Shown in pieces: positions 9,689 to 19,713 of a stretch of 38,963 nucleotides of DNA; within the stretch, counting starts at the first letter, position 1; each line of letters opens with the position of its first letter. Source of the stretch: Deltaproteobacteria bacterium (lineage in GTDB: Bacteria; Desulfobacterota; Desulfarculia; Adiutricales; Adiutricaceae). The translations under genes were made by a program, and so were the position numbers. The notes beneath the pieces are model-generated. The model was not told where the DNA came from, did not search any database, and was given only the letters and a program-made list of their open reading frames with translations. Location: NCBI GenBank assembly GCA_031264045.1, contig JAISEQ010000020.1, forward strand, positions 1 through 38,963, read 5' to 3'.

Positions 9689-12600
9689 TCACCTCCAGTC
9701 CCCCGTCACGACGAAGGGAGCCCAGTAGTACGGGTGCGAGCGGCCGCCGCCTTCCCAGCGCGGAGCCTCCGGAGCGGCCGCACTCCCCCCGCCCGGTTCC
9801 GCCCCGCCATGCGGCCGGGCGGGTGACGCGGCGCGCGCACCGCCGGGACCGCCGTCCGCTCCGCGCATGAGCTTCAGCTGCGCCGCGCGGAGCGCCTCGG
9901 CCTTGTCCAGGCCCTGCACGTAGCGCAGGCGGTACATCTCCTTCATGAGTTCGGCCCTGGAGAGATCCTCCACCGGCCAGAGGGATGCCAGAACGGCCGA
10001 GGCACCGGCCCTCTGGAGCGCCTCCCCCAGGCTCTCGACCTCGGCGCCGGTCCCGCCGCGCGAGGCCGACGGGGCTTCGCAGCCCGAAAACGTCAGCAGA
10101 TCGATGCCACCGAAGTCCATGTCCCCCCCGGTCTCCATGGCCCTGAGGCTTATCGCGGTCCCGTCCCCGAGGAGAAGCTCCGAGGCCCCGTGGGATTGGG
10201 GGTCCAGCCTGAAGCGGCTGGCCACATGCACGGCCCGCGCTCCGGAAGCGAGGCCCGCCGCGAGCGACGCGCGCGTGAAGTCCGAGTCCAGCATGCCCTT
10301 CCCCTCCATGATTCCCCCGTCGGGCCCGATGGCCGTCCCGTCAGCCCGGGGCTGCCGGGGCTCCCGCGCCCCGCCTCCGCCGGTGCCAACTGCCGCGCCG
10401 CCCGCCAGGGCGCCAGCGGCCCCCGCCTGTCCGGCTCCGCCCACCACCGCGGCTATCTCCTCCGCCACGCCCGGCAGCGCCGGGTAGCCCGGCCAGTCGC
10501 GGGTGGCCCCCATGGCCCTCGCCGTGGCCTTCCCGTCCGGCGCGGGTTTCCTGAGCCCGGAGGCGGTGGACCCGGTGTAGACGGCGGTTGGGTGCCTTTC
10601 CGCGAGATACCGCTCCCCGTCCCAGAAGGCCCCGAAGGGCACGTAGCGGAGCGCCCCGTCCAGGGACAGCATGACGGTCCTCGCGCCCGCCCCCGCCAGA
10701 TCGTCCTCCAGGGGACGGATCACCGCGTCGAAGAGCCTCCTTCCGGCGGCCCTGGGGTCCCTGGAAGGATCGCCCAGGAGCTCCCGGAACTCCGCCGCCA
10801 TGGCACCGAGCTCCTCGCCCGTCGCGGCGGACTCCCTGACCGCCGCCGCCCGCGGCGTGACCAGGACGAGATGGAGGGTCCCGCCGGCCATCACGGCGTG
10901 GAGCAGGACCGAGCCCGGGCCCGCCGCCTCCAGCGCCTCCCGGCGGGCGCGCAGGCCTTCCGAAGCCCCCCCGGACGGCGCGTCCCCGGCGCCTCTTCCC
11001 GGAAGCCCGGGGAGACCCGCGCAGAACGCCTTGAAGACTTCCCGCGCCTCTCCCGCCCTGGCGTCCAGATCCGCCAGGCGGGCGAAGTCGGAGGCGCCGA
11101 GGGTTCCGTCCCCCTCCAGCCTGGCCCTCAGCTCATTCTGCCCGGATCCGATGGCCGTGCCGATCTCCGCCAGGCGGAAATATTCGCGAGCGGCCTCCTC
11201 CTCGGGGGCGCCGGCGAAAAGGCCTGTCCCCGCCGCCCGGTTTCCCGGGGCCTCCCGGCGTCCAGGGGCCGCAGTGAGGCCCGTTCCTGAAGTCGCCGCC
11301 CCGCCGGAACCGCCCTCCCCGGCCGGCTCCGCCCGTCCCGGATCGAGCGCCTCGAGCTCGTAGCCCTTTATGAAGTCCAGGACGTCCAGGGCCTCCGCGA
11401 CCCGGCCCGCCCCGGCCAGCTCCCCGAAGAGAAGGCGGCAGACGCTCTCCGCCGCCGCGGGGCTTGCCCGGCAGCAGTCCCCGTCGCCCGCGGGGTTCTC
11501 CCGGACGGCCTCCCGGTAGGCTTCCGCGGCGAGCTTCAGGAAGAAGATCGCCCGGGCCCCTTCCCCCAGCCCGGAACTCGCCCTGCCGATCCCGGCGGCG
11601 GCCCTGGCGGCGTCGGGGTGGAAGGGTCCCTTGAGCCTGGTCAGGATCTCAAGGACGGGGAGGAGCGCGTCCCCCGCGCCCCGGAGGTCGCCCGCCGCCA
11701 AGTGGCTCTCGGCCAGCCTGAAGCCGAACTCGAGCGTGAGCGGGCTTTCCGGCCCCAGGGTTCCTTCCGCCTCGCGGAGCACGAGCCCGTTCATCGCCCG
11801 CGCCTCGGAGAGCTCACCCTGCGAGGCCATGATGCCCGCCAGGGCGCTCCTGTCCCCGAGCGTCAGCGGATGCCCGGCCCCGAGGGCCCTTTCCCTGGAG
11901 GCCAGCGCCCGCTCCATCATGGCGCGGGCGTCGCCGAACTCCCCTGTCCGCTCCAGGATCGAGGCGAGCTTCTCCCGCGTCCCGGTGGCATCGGGGCCGT
12001 CCTCCCCGAACGCGGCGGTTTCGGCCTGGAGGACCAGACGGAGGGTGTCCCTCGCCAGTTCCGGCTCCCCCAGGCTCACGAGAACCGCCGCCAGGCGGCT
12101 TCTGGCGTCCAGGCCCTCGGGGCCGTCCTCCAGACGGGCCCCGGCCAGAGCGTCGATGGCCTCCTCGAGCGCGGCCCTGGCCTCGGCGTGCCGGCCCCTC
12201 GCGTCCAGGGCGTCCGCGAGAATTACCCTGGCGCCGGGCGCGTCGGGCGCGGGCGCCAGGAGCGCTTCGGCCTCGCCGTATCTTCCCATGCGCACGAGCA
12301 CGGAGGCGAGGTCCTCGCGGGCGAGCCGGGTGTCAGGATGCCCCGCGCCGAGGGTCCCCTCCCGCGCTTCCAGGACACCGGCCAGCTCCGAGCGGGCCCC
12401 CTCGCGCAGGCCCAGGGCGTCGAGCCCGCGGGCGAGGCCTCTTCTCGCGGAAAGCGCGTCGGGGTCGCCCCCGCCCCTCGCGCGGGCCAGAGTTTCCGCG
12501 GCGGCCCTGTAGAGGGCCAGTGATGCGCGGTGGTCCCCCAGGCGCTGCAGCGTGCCCGCCAGGGCCGCCCCCGCCAGGACCGCCTCCGGATCGTCCCGGC

Positions 12601-14062
12601 CCCGCGTCCGGAGGAGGGATTCCATGACCCGTTCCCTCTCGGCCCTCGCCGAGACGTAATCCCCGCTCGCCTCGAAGGATCTGGCGAGGCTGTTCCGGAC
12701 CGCGAGGGCGTCCCGGCTGTCGGCCCCGAGGATCCTTTCGCGGGACTCCAGAAGCCCCGCCCACGCCGCGCGCGCGGCGGCATGGTCGCCCAGGGCCTCG
12801 TGCGCGGCCGCGAGGTTCCCGCGGACAGCCATCGTGAAGGGATGATCGGCCCCGTCAGTCCTCTCCCTGGCGGCGAGGAGCCTTTTCAGAAGTTCCCTCG
12901 CCCCCTCGCCGTCGCCCGAGTTCGCCAGATCGGACGCCAGGTTCTCCAGGGTGCCCAGGGTGCGGGGGTCGTCCGCCCCGAACCTGGCGGTCTGGGACTC
13001 CAGAAGCCGGGAGTCCAGTTCCCGCGCCGCGGCATGGTTTCCCAGCGACGCCTCGACCCCGGCCAGGCTCCGGAGCGCCGCGAGTGTGTCCGTGTGCCCG
13101 GCCCCGCGGACATGCTCCAGGGACTCCAGCGCCAGCGCGTACAGATCGCGCGCCGACCTGCGGTCGCCCGCCGCGGCCAGGGCGGAGGCCAGCGACATCG
13201 TGGACGCCACCGACTCCGGGTGCCAGGAGCCGAGAGTGCCGGAGTGCGTCCCGGAGATCCGGCGCATTTCCGAAACCGCCGCCTCGGGATCGCCCGACGC
13301 CGCTGCCGCCATGGAGCGGGAGCGCCCGGCCGAGAGCGTCTGCGGATGGCCGGGCCCCAGGGCGGAAAGGGAGATCCGGACAAGATCCTGAAGCGCCTCG
13401 CCGGCCCCCGCCACGTCCCCGGAAAGGAGCAGGCACAGCGCGGCCGTCTCGGAGGCGTAAAGCGCCTCCGGAGAATCCTGCCCGAGGGTCGCGGCGAGCC
13501 AGCTGGCGGCCCTGTCCGCCGCCTCCCGGCTCGCCTGCCACGACGCCGAGAATTCCATGAGCGATCTGGCATGGAAGCTCAGCGCCTGAAGCGCCCTGGG
13601 GTCGTCCGGGCCGTACTCCGACTCGGCGGCCGCCGCTATCCTGCCCCAGATCTCCGCGGAGGCCTCGTGGTCGGCGGAATCCAGAAGCTCTTCGGCGGAG
13701 AGGCGGAGCTGCTCGAGCTCCGGGCCCATCGGGGCGTAGTTCCAGGCGGGGCGGTAGCGGGAAGGGCTGCGGGGGCCCCCAGGCGCAGGCCCGGCCCCCG
13801 GCTCGGACGCCGGGCCAGGGGAGCCGCCGGCGGCCCGGACGCCCGGCTCCGCCGCAGCTGGCGGCGGGCCCGGCCGGGGGTCGGCAACGGCCGAAGGGGA
13901 CGGAGACGGGGATGCGGAAGAGGAAGGCGGGGATGACGCGGAAGGCTCCGCCGCCTCCCGTGCCTGGAGGGTGAGGGAGGCGGCGGGGAGGACCAGCAGG
14001 GCCAGCGCCGGGGCGGCCAGGAGGGCGCGGAGCGCGGGAGGGTGTGCTGTCGGGGCTTTCAT
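9689..14062 (-). CDS. Exported TPR (kinesin-light-chain-like repeats) protein with C-terminal CHAT domain; predicted catalytic His replaced by Arg
   Basis: Start chosen at MKAPTAHPPALRALLAAPALALLVLPAASLTLQA (signal peptide), preceded by AGGAGG. Many ~42-aa TPR units with LGxxHPxTL motifs. CHAT C-terminus ARAVHVASRFRLDP...LLLGDG...DLLTFSGCEAPSA...VESLGEALQRAGASAVLASLWPVED...HPYYWAPFVVTGDWR. Confidence 0.92.
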   Translation of the reverse strand: MKAPTAHPPALRALLAAPALALLVLPAASLTLQAREAAEPSASSPPSSSASPSPSPSAVADPRPGPPPAAAEPGVRAAGGSPGPASEPGAGPAPGGPRSPSRYRPAWNYAPMGPELEQLRLSAEELLDSADHEASAEIWGRIAAAAESEYGPDDPRALQALSFHARSLMEFSASWQASREAADRAASWLAATLGQDSPEALYASETAALCLLLSGDVAGAGEALQDLVRISLSALGPGHPQTLSAGRSRSMAAAASGDPEAAVSEMRRISGTHSGTLGSWHPESVASTMSLASALAAAGDRRSARDLYALALESLEHVRGAGHTDTLAALRSLAGVEASLGNHAAARELDSRLLESQTARFGADDPRTLGTLENLASDLANSGDGEGARELLKRLLAARERTDGADHPFTMAVRGNLAAAHEALGDHAAARAAWAGLLESRERILGADSRDALAVRNSLARSFEASGDYVSARAERERVMESLLRTRGRDDPEAVLAGAALAGTLQRLGDHRASLALYRAAAETLARARGGGDPDALSARRGLARGLDALGLREGARSELAGVLEAREGTLGAGHPDTRLAREDLASVLVRMGRYGEAEALLAPAPDAPGARVILADALDARGRHAEARAALEEAIDALAGARLEDGPEGLDARSRLAAVLVSLGEPELARDTLRLVLQAETAAFGEDGPDATGTREKLASILERTGEFGDARAMMERALASRERALGAGHPLTLGDRSALAGIMASQGELSEARAMNGLVLREAEGTLGPESPLTLEFGFRLAESHLAAGDLRGAGDALLPVLEILTRLKGPFHPDAARAAAGIGRASSGLGEGARAIFFLKLAAEAYREAVRENPAGDGDCCRASPAAAESVCRLLFGELAGAGRVAEALDVLDFIKGYELEALDPGRAEPAGEGGSGGAATSGTGLTAAPGRREAPGNRAAGTGLFAGAPEEEAAREYFRLAEIGTAIGSGQNELRARLEGDGTLGASDFARLADLDARAGEAREVFKAFCAGLPGLPGRGAGDAPSGGASEGLRARREALEAAGPGSVLLHAVMAGGTLHLVLVTPRAAAVRESAATGEELGAMAAEFRELLGDPSRDPRAAGRRLFDAVIRPLEDDLAGAGARTVMLSLDGALRYVPFGAFWDGERYLAERHPTAVYTGSTASGLRKPAPDGKATARAMGATRDWPGYPALPGVAEEIAAVVGGAGQAGAAGALAGGAAVGTGGGGAREPRQPRADGTAIGPDGGIMEGKGMLDSDFTRASLAAGLASGARAVHVASRFRLDPQSHGASELLLGDGTAISLRAMETGGDMDFGGIDLLTFSGCEAPSASRGGTGAEVESLGEALQRAGASAVLASLWPVEDLSRAELMKEMYRLRYVQGLDKAEALRAAQLKLMRGADGGPGGARAASPARPHGGAEPGGGSAAAPEAPRWEGGGRSHPYYWAPFVVTGDWR

Positions 14063-14302
14063 GGTGCGTCCTCCTGCGCCGCGTCCCCCCGGAACGTCCG
14101 GGGGGGCCACGAGGCGGCAAAGGCTTCGGGCACGGTTCCTGCGGACCGGCCGGTCATCCCGAAGCCGGATCCGGGGAGCTCTGGGCCCGGACGCCGGAAA
14201 TGGGCCGGCCGGCGGTTTTACCCGGGCCCACGCGGCGGGATCCGGCCGCGACGGCGGGGAGGGAGGCGGGACGGGAAGCCGGGGGAACGGCCGAAAGGCT
14301 TT

Positions 14303-17300
14303 TCACCGCCAGTTTCCCATGAGCACGAAAGGCGCCCAGTAGTAGGGATGCGACGTCCCCTTCCCGTCCCAGCCCGGCGTACCGGGGAGGGGGTTCCCGA
14401 CGGAGGCCTCCCCGTGCAGGGAAGGCACCTTGCCGCGCGCCGCGCCGGCGTCCGGCCCCCCGCCGCGCATCATCTTCAGCTGCGCCCCGCGCAGGGCCTC
14501 GGCCTTGGAGGCTCCCCCGGAATAGCGCAGGCGGTAGAATTCCCGCATGAGATCCGGGACGGAGCGGTCGGCCACCGGCATCACGGCCGCGAGTACCGCC
14601 GACGCCCCGGCCCTCTGGACGACCTCGCCCAGGCTCTCCACGTCCCTGCCGTCCCCTCGCCCGGCTCCGGACGCCGTGTCGCAGGCGGAAAGGGTGAGGA
14701 GATCGAGGCCGCGGAAGTCCAGGCCCCGCCCGGAACGTATCTCGCCGAGGCTCAGGGTCCCCCCGTCGCCGAGCAGGAGGGCCGAATTCTCCAGGCTCCG
14801 CGGATCCAGCCTGAAGTGGCTCGCGACATGCACGACCGGCGCTCCGGACGAGAGCCCCTCCGCAAGGGAGGCGCGGGTGAAGTCCCCGTCCGTCACCGAG
14901 GTGCCCCGGAGCGCCCCGCCGGGCGTCCCGGACGTCCTCACCACCGCAGCGAGCTCCCCCGCGACGCCGGGAAGGGCCGGGAAGCCTGGCCAGGCCCGCG
15001 TGACGCCCATGGCGCTCACCGTGGCCTCCCCCTCGAACGGCGGGTCCCCCATTCTCAGCGCCGTGGCCTCGGTGAAGAGGGAGACCGGGTACCTCTCGAC
15101 GAGCCAGCCCTCCCCGTCCCACAGTGCCGCCACGGGGGCGTAGCGGAGCTCCTGGTCCAGCGACAGCATGACGGTCGAGGCGCCCGCCGATTCCAGATCG
15201 CCATCCACTGGGCCTAACAGGGCATCGTAGAGCCGTCCCGCCTCGGCCCGGGGATCCGCAGTCCGATCGGCCACGGCCCGCCGGAATTCCCGGGCCAGAA
15301 CCGCAATCTCCCCGTGCCCCGTCCCCGACGACCTCGCCGTGACCGAGTCCGGCGCGACCAGCACCAGGAACAGCCCGTCGTCCGCGGACACGGCATTCAG
15401 CAGGACCGTCCCCCGTCCCAGGGAGCCCAGCGCCGCCTGGCGCTCGGCCAGCCTCTCCGCGGCCCAGGACGGCCGGGATAGCCCTTCCCCGACGCCGGGG
15501 ACAGCCAGGAGCTCCGGGATCCTGCCCAGAAGCCCGACGAGCCCGGCTTCCTCGGCCGAAATCAGCCCGGGGAGCTCCGAGAGCCGCCTCCCGGCATCCT
15601 CCCGAAGCCCTCCCGCCGTACGGGCGGCTTCGAGGCCGGCGCGTTCCCGCTCGAGCGCGGCGGAATGCCCGGCCGCCGAACTGAAGGCCTGCCAGGCCTC
15701 CCCGTCGCGGGTGCCCCCGAAGAGATCGGGAGCCGCGCCGAATCCGGAAGCGGCCGGGGGATCGCCCCCCGCACCCGCCGCGGCCCGTCCGGGAGAACCC
15801 CCCGCCGCACCGGGAGCCCGCGCCGCCGCGGGAACCGCCTCCGTCCTGGCCTTCGGCTCCTCCGCGCCCCAGGACGCCCTGTCGAGCCCGAAGCGCTCCT
15901 CCTCCTTCAGGAGCCCCAGCACGGCAAGGGCCTCCGCGTTCCTGCCCTCCCGGACAAGGTGGCCGAAGAGCCTGCGATAGCTGCCGGCCACCGTGGACAG
16001 GTAGCCTCGCCTCGTGTCGCGGTCCATGGACCCCAGCGTGGCCCTCTCCTTTTGGGCGGAGTCCACGGCAACCTTCAGGAAGAAGACGGCAGCGGCCCGG
16101 TCCCCGGACGCCGCCCATGCCTCCCCCATGAAGGCCGCCGACCTGGACGCCAGGGGATGGGAGGGACCGAGGCGCACGGCCGCGGTCGCCAGGGCCGCCG
16201 CGCCGACGGCGCGGGCGGCCGGGGCGTCCCCCAGCCTCAGCCGCGAGGCGGCGAGGACCAGGGCCGACTCGACGATGTCGGGATGTCCGGCGTCCAGGAC
16301 CGCCATCCGGGCGTCCAGAACTTCCCGGAAAAGCTCGGCGGCGGCCTCCGGCTCCCCGAGGTTCTCCAGCGCGGCGGCCGTGTTGGCCTTGATGGCGAGG
16401 ACCGACGGATGGCGAGGGCCCAGACGCGCCTCAGCTTCCGCCAGCGCGCGGCTCGTGAGGTCGTACGCGCCGCGGGCGTCCCCCAGCCGGTGCATGGAGG
16501 CCGCGAGGCTGGCCAGCGACTCGAGCGTCTGCGGGTGGTCCGGCCCGAGCGCCCCCGCCCTGGCCTCGGCCACGCGGCGGAACGCGGGCATGGCGGCGGC
16601 GTAGTCCCCGAGTTCGTAGAGCGTCCAGGCAAGGTTGTTCGCGGCCGACAGGGACACGGGATGCTCCGGGCCCAGGGAGGATTCCAGGGCGTGGAGCGCG
16701 CGCTCGTTAAGTTCCCGCGCCGCGGCCAGCTCGCCCAGCTCCGCCATGGCCAGCGCCAGGTTGGCCCTGACGGCTTCGGTGTCGGGGTCCCCTGGACCCT
16801 GGGCGGCCTCCCTGGCGGCGAGCGTCCTCTCAAGAAGCGCCCTCGCCCCGTTCAGGTTCCCGAGGTCGTAGAGCACGGACGCCAGGTGGCCGGCGCGGAC
16901 GAGGGTGCCGGGACTGTCGGCGCCGAGCGTCCGGACGCTCGCGTCGAGGCAGGCGGCCAGCATGTCCCGCGCGGCCGCGAGCCCGCCCCGGGCCCGGAGG
17001 GCCGCCGCGAGGTTGTTGGCCGCCGCGAGGGCTCCGGGGCCTTCGGGGCCCTCCTCGCGGATCCTCGTCTCCAGGATGCGCCTCCAGAGCGTCTCCGCCT
17101 CCTCGAGCTCCCCCAGTTCCAGCATGTCCAGCCCTAGCTCGTGCATGGCGCTTCCGGCAAGCCGGTCGCCTGCCCCGAGGGCGGCCTCCGCCGCCGCAAG
17201 GGTCCCGGACATGTGCTCCCTGGCCTCCCTGAGCCGCCCCGAGAGCCGAAGCTCGCGACCCAGCGACACCGCCAGGAACAGCCCGGTCCGGTGTCCGGGC

Positions 17301-18349
17301 CCGAGCCCGCCGTCCGCGATCCCGAGCGCCGCCGCGAGCAGATCGGCCGCGGGGCAGTGGTCCCCGCGGGCGGCCATGGCCTCGGCCAGCAGGTTCATGG
17401 TCTCCAGGCTCTCCCGGCAGCCGGGCCCGAAACTCGACACGCATGCCCCGGCCGCCGGCGACAGGGCCGACGAAGCCTCGCCGAGAGCTCCCCCCGCCAT
17501 AAGGGCCGAGGCGAGCGCGCGCCTGACGGACAGCGTCTGGGGGTGGCCGGGGCCCAGCGCCGCCTCGGCCCTGGCGGCGAGTCCCGCGAGCTCGACCGCC
17601 GATCCGGCGGGGTCTGTCCCCGCCCGGAGCGAGTGCGCGGTCTCCTCGAGCATGTAGGGCTCGGGGGATCCCGGACCAAGGGCCCCGGCCATGATCCGGG
17701 CGGCGGACAGAAGAGGCCCCGAGGCCTCGGCCCCCGAGGAGCCTGCAAGCGCCGACTCCCGCATCATCCTGCCCGCCGCCGCGAGCGGCCTGGGATCGCC
17801 CTCCCCGTAGGCCTCCTCCGCCCCCGCCGCGAGCTCCCTCCAGGCCTGGGAGGCTTCGGCGCTCAAGCCCGCCCCGGAAAGTCTCTCGGCGCCGGCCCGC
17901 AGCTCCTCCAGAGATTCCCCCATCGGGCCGAAGGGCCAGGCGGGGAACCAGAGCCCGACGTCCCCGGCCCGGTCCGCCCGATCTGCCGGGGCCGCCTCCC
18001 GTACGTCCGGGCCGTCGGCGCGTCCGGAAACGGAAAGGGCCAGGAAGAAGGCGAGGGACAGCGCCAGCCCGCAGAGGGCGCAAACGGCGATTCGGACGGT
18101 CCGCCCGGAGCCCGGACGCCGGGGAGAGACGCTCCGGAGGAGCGGGCCGACCGGGCCCGTGCCGAGCGGAACTCCGTTCCGGAGCGGGTCGGTCGAGCCC
18201 GGGCGGGTGTGGGCGGAGAACTGGCGCGGGGGAGCCGAACCCGGGCGGCGGTGAGCGGGGAACGGGGGAACCGAGCGTGGGCGCAGGTCGGGGATCAGGG
18301 CCGCGAGCGATAGGTCGGGGCGGATGCGGCCAGGGGTCGAGGCCGTCAT
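14303..18349 (-). CDS. Membrane-anchored or exported TPR protein with C-terminal CHAT domain; predicted intact His/Cys dyad
   Basis: Start chosen at MTASTPGRIRPDLSLAALIPDL (AGGAGG 8 nt upstream). TM/signal segment VRIAVCALCGLALSLAFFLALSVSGRA. TPR repeats, then PVVHVASHFRLDP...LLLGDGGTLSLGEI...DLLTLSACDTASGAG...HPYYWAPFVLMGNWR. Confidence 0.93.
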   Translation of the reverse strand: MTASTPGRIRPDLSLAALIPDLRPRSVPPFPAHRRPGSAPPRQFSAHTRPGSTDPLRNGVPLGTGPVGPLLRSVSPRRPGSGRTVRIAVCALCGLALSLAFFLALSVSGRADGPDVREAAPADRADRAGDVGLWFPAWPFGPMGESLEELRAGAERLSGAGLSAEASQAWRELAAGAEEAYGEGDPRPLAAAGRMMRESALAGSSGAEASGPLLSAARIMAGALGPGSPEPYMLEETAHSLRAGTDPAGSAVELAGLAARAEAALGPGHPQTLSVRRALASALMAGGALGEASSALSPAAGACVSSFGPGCRESLETMNLLAEAMAARGDHCPAADLLAAALGIADGGLGPGHRTGLFLAVSLGRELRLSGRLREAREHMSGTLAAAEAALGAGDRLAGSAMHELGLDMLELGELEEAETLWRRILETRIREEGPEGPGALAAANNLAAALRARGGLAAARDMLAACLDASVRTLGADSPGTLVRAGHLASVLYDLGNLNGARALLERTLAAREAAQGPGDPDTEAVRANLALAMAELGELAAARELNERALHALESSLGPEHPVSLSAANNLAWTLYELGDYAAAMPAFRRVAEARAGALGPDHPQTLESLASLAASMHRLGDARGAYDLTSRALAEAEARLGPRHPSVLAIKANTAAALENLGEPEAAAELFREVLDARMAVLDAGHPDIVESALVLAASRLRLGDAPAARAVGAAALATAAVRLGPSHPLASRSAAFMGEAWAASGDRAAAVFFLKVAVDSAQKERATLGSMDRDTRRGYLSTVAGSYRRLFGHLVREGRNAEALAVLGLLKEEERFGLDRASWGAEEPKARTEAVPAAARAPGAAGGSPGRAAAGAGGDPPAASGFGAAPDLFGGTRDGEAWQAFSSAAGHSAALERERAGLEAARTAGGLREDAGRRLSELPGLISAEEAGLVGLLGRIPELLAVPGVGEGLSRPSWAAERLAERQAALGSLGRGTVLLNAVSADDGLFLVLVAPDSVTARSSGTGHGEIAVLAREFRRAVADRTADPRAEAGRLYDALLGPVDGDLESAGASTVMLSLDQELRYAPVAALWDGEGWLVERYPVSLFTEATALRMGDPPFEGEATVSAMGVTRAWPGFPALPGVAGELAAVVRTSGTPGGALRGTSVTDGDFTRASLAEGLSSGAPVVHVASHFRLDPRSLENSALLLGDGGTLSLGEIRSGRGLDFRGLDLLTLSACDTASGAGRGDGRDVESLGEVVQRAGASAVLAAVMPVADRSVPDLMREFYRLRYSGGASKAEALRGAQLKMMRGGGPDAGAARGKVPSLHGEASVGNPLPGTPGWDGKGTSHPYYWAPFVLMGNWR

Positions 18350-19713
18350 GGGGCAGTCCTCCTGCGCCGCATGGCCCGCGGACGGCGGGAAAGGCGATTG
18401 GGGTGATGCCCGGTATTCTACCACACCCGGAGCCGGACAGGCGCGGGCGGTCCGCACCGGTACAGCGCCGTGTACCCGGAGCATTGGAATTTCTCTTGCC
18501 GGCGGAGAACGCGCGGCGGACGGGGCACCGGCGAGGAGCATGTGCCCGTCGGGGCCCCGGCAGGGCGCAACCGCCGGTTCCCGCGACGGCGGACGCGGCA
18601 CGGAAGAACGAGCGCCTGAACCCGCTCCCCTCCAGTCGCGGGGTATCTGAGGAAGCCGGTTCGGAAGCTGTCCCCGGAGAGGCGTCGGCCCTCCCGGCCG
18701 CTGGGGCGCAGACGGAGCCGTGCCCGGGTCCGGGATCTGTGCCGCCGCGAGGTCATGCGCACGCATGAGCCGGTCCCCGCGCGGGGCCCGGGACTTTTCC
18801 CTGCCCTCAAGGGGCGCGGGACGAGGAACTCATCCGCGGGCACGTACCGGGAGATCCGCCGCGGGGCCTGACGTCCGCAGTCGCCGCGGGGACGCGTTGC
18901 CGCCGTTCGGGCACCCCGATGCACCCGCCCGGGCTCCACCTCCGGCCGGCCCCCGAAACCTCGGCGCAAGCCGAAAGGGTCGGGAATCGTCGCCGCTGAA
19001 GTCCGGATCCGGACCTTCGCCCGTCTCGCTCCGGGTCGGCTTCCAGACTTCCAGGGGCGGAGGAGCGTCAGAACGGCCTGACGGATCGACCCGGAAGAGG
19101 CCCCCGGCGCGGACGGCGGGCGGGCCGCAAGAGAGGCTCTCCGGAAAACAGGAGCTCCGGAAGAGAGGCGTCCTGGAAGACGGGCACCCGGATTGAAGTG
19201 CGCACTTGAACCTGGTACTGGAAGAGATTCCCTTTCGAGCGCCGCGGCGGAAGGTTCGCGGTAAGCTTAATCGATGGACAGATTGTTTTCTGATAGGGTT
19301 GGAAATTGCAAATACAGACGAAAATTATAATCATATTTGAAAATTTATGAATCGTAATTTTAAAAAAAAATTGGGGATTTCTGGATTATTTGTATCATAA
19401 GATTAATACAGTGTCGATGATTTAGATCAAGATCATGAACTTAAAATTTTACAGCTCAGTCACCGCACATTCCAATTGATATTACTTAACTTACAACACC
19501 TTCCGACCTTCCGCCGACTCCCAGCATCCTTCAACTGCCTCGCGGCAGTTCGCATTACCCCGTAGAATTCAATATACAGATCTTTGGTCTGGAAGCAATT
19601 TCCCCTGAGTGAAAATATTATTCTTTAAACGTTAGAGGCCCACGAATTTCTTATGGACAGCGATTCTGGAGAGCGGGCAGGACTGAAATGGCGGGAAATC
19701 CCGCGCATTGCCG

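Noticed and set aside
14154-16118. 654-aa minus-strand ORF overlapping the intact CHAT gene in another frame
   Set aside because: Shadow frame; no domains, low-complexity GR-rich.
12530-18313. Long plus-strand ORFs (12530-13936, 15665-17137, 17141-18313, 10190-11290) opposite the TPR-CHAT genes
   Set aside because: Antisense to well-supported CDSs; repetitive Arg/Gly-rich composition from GC-rich codons.
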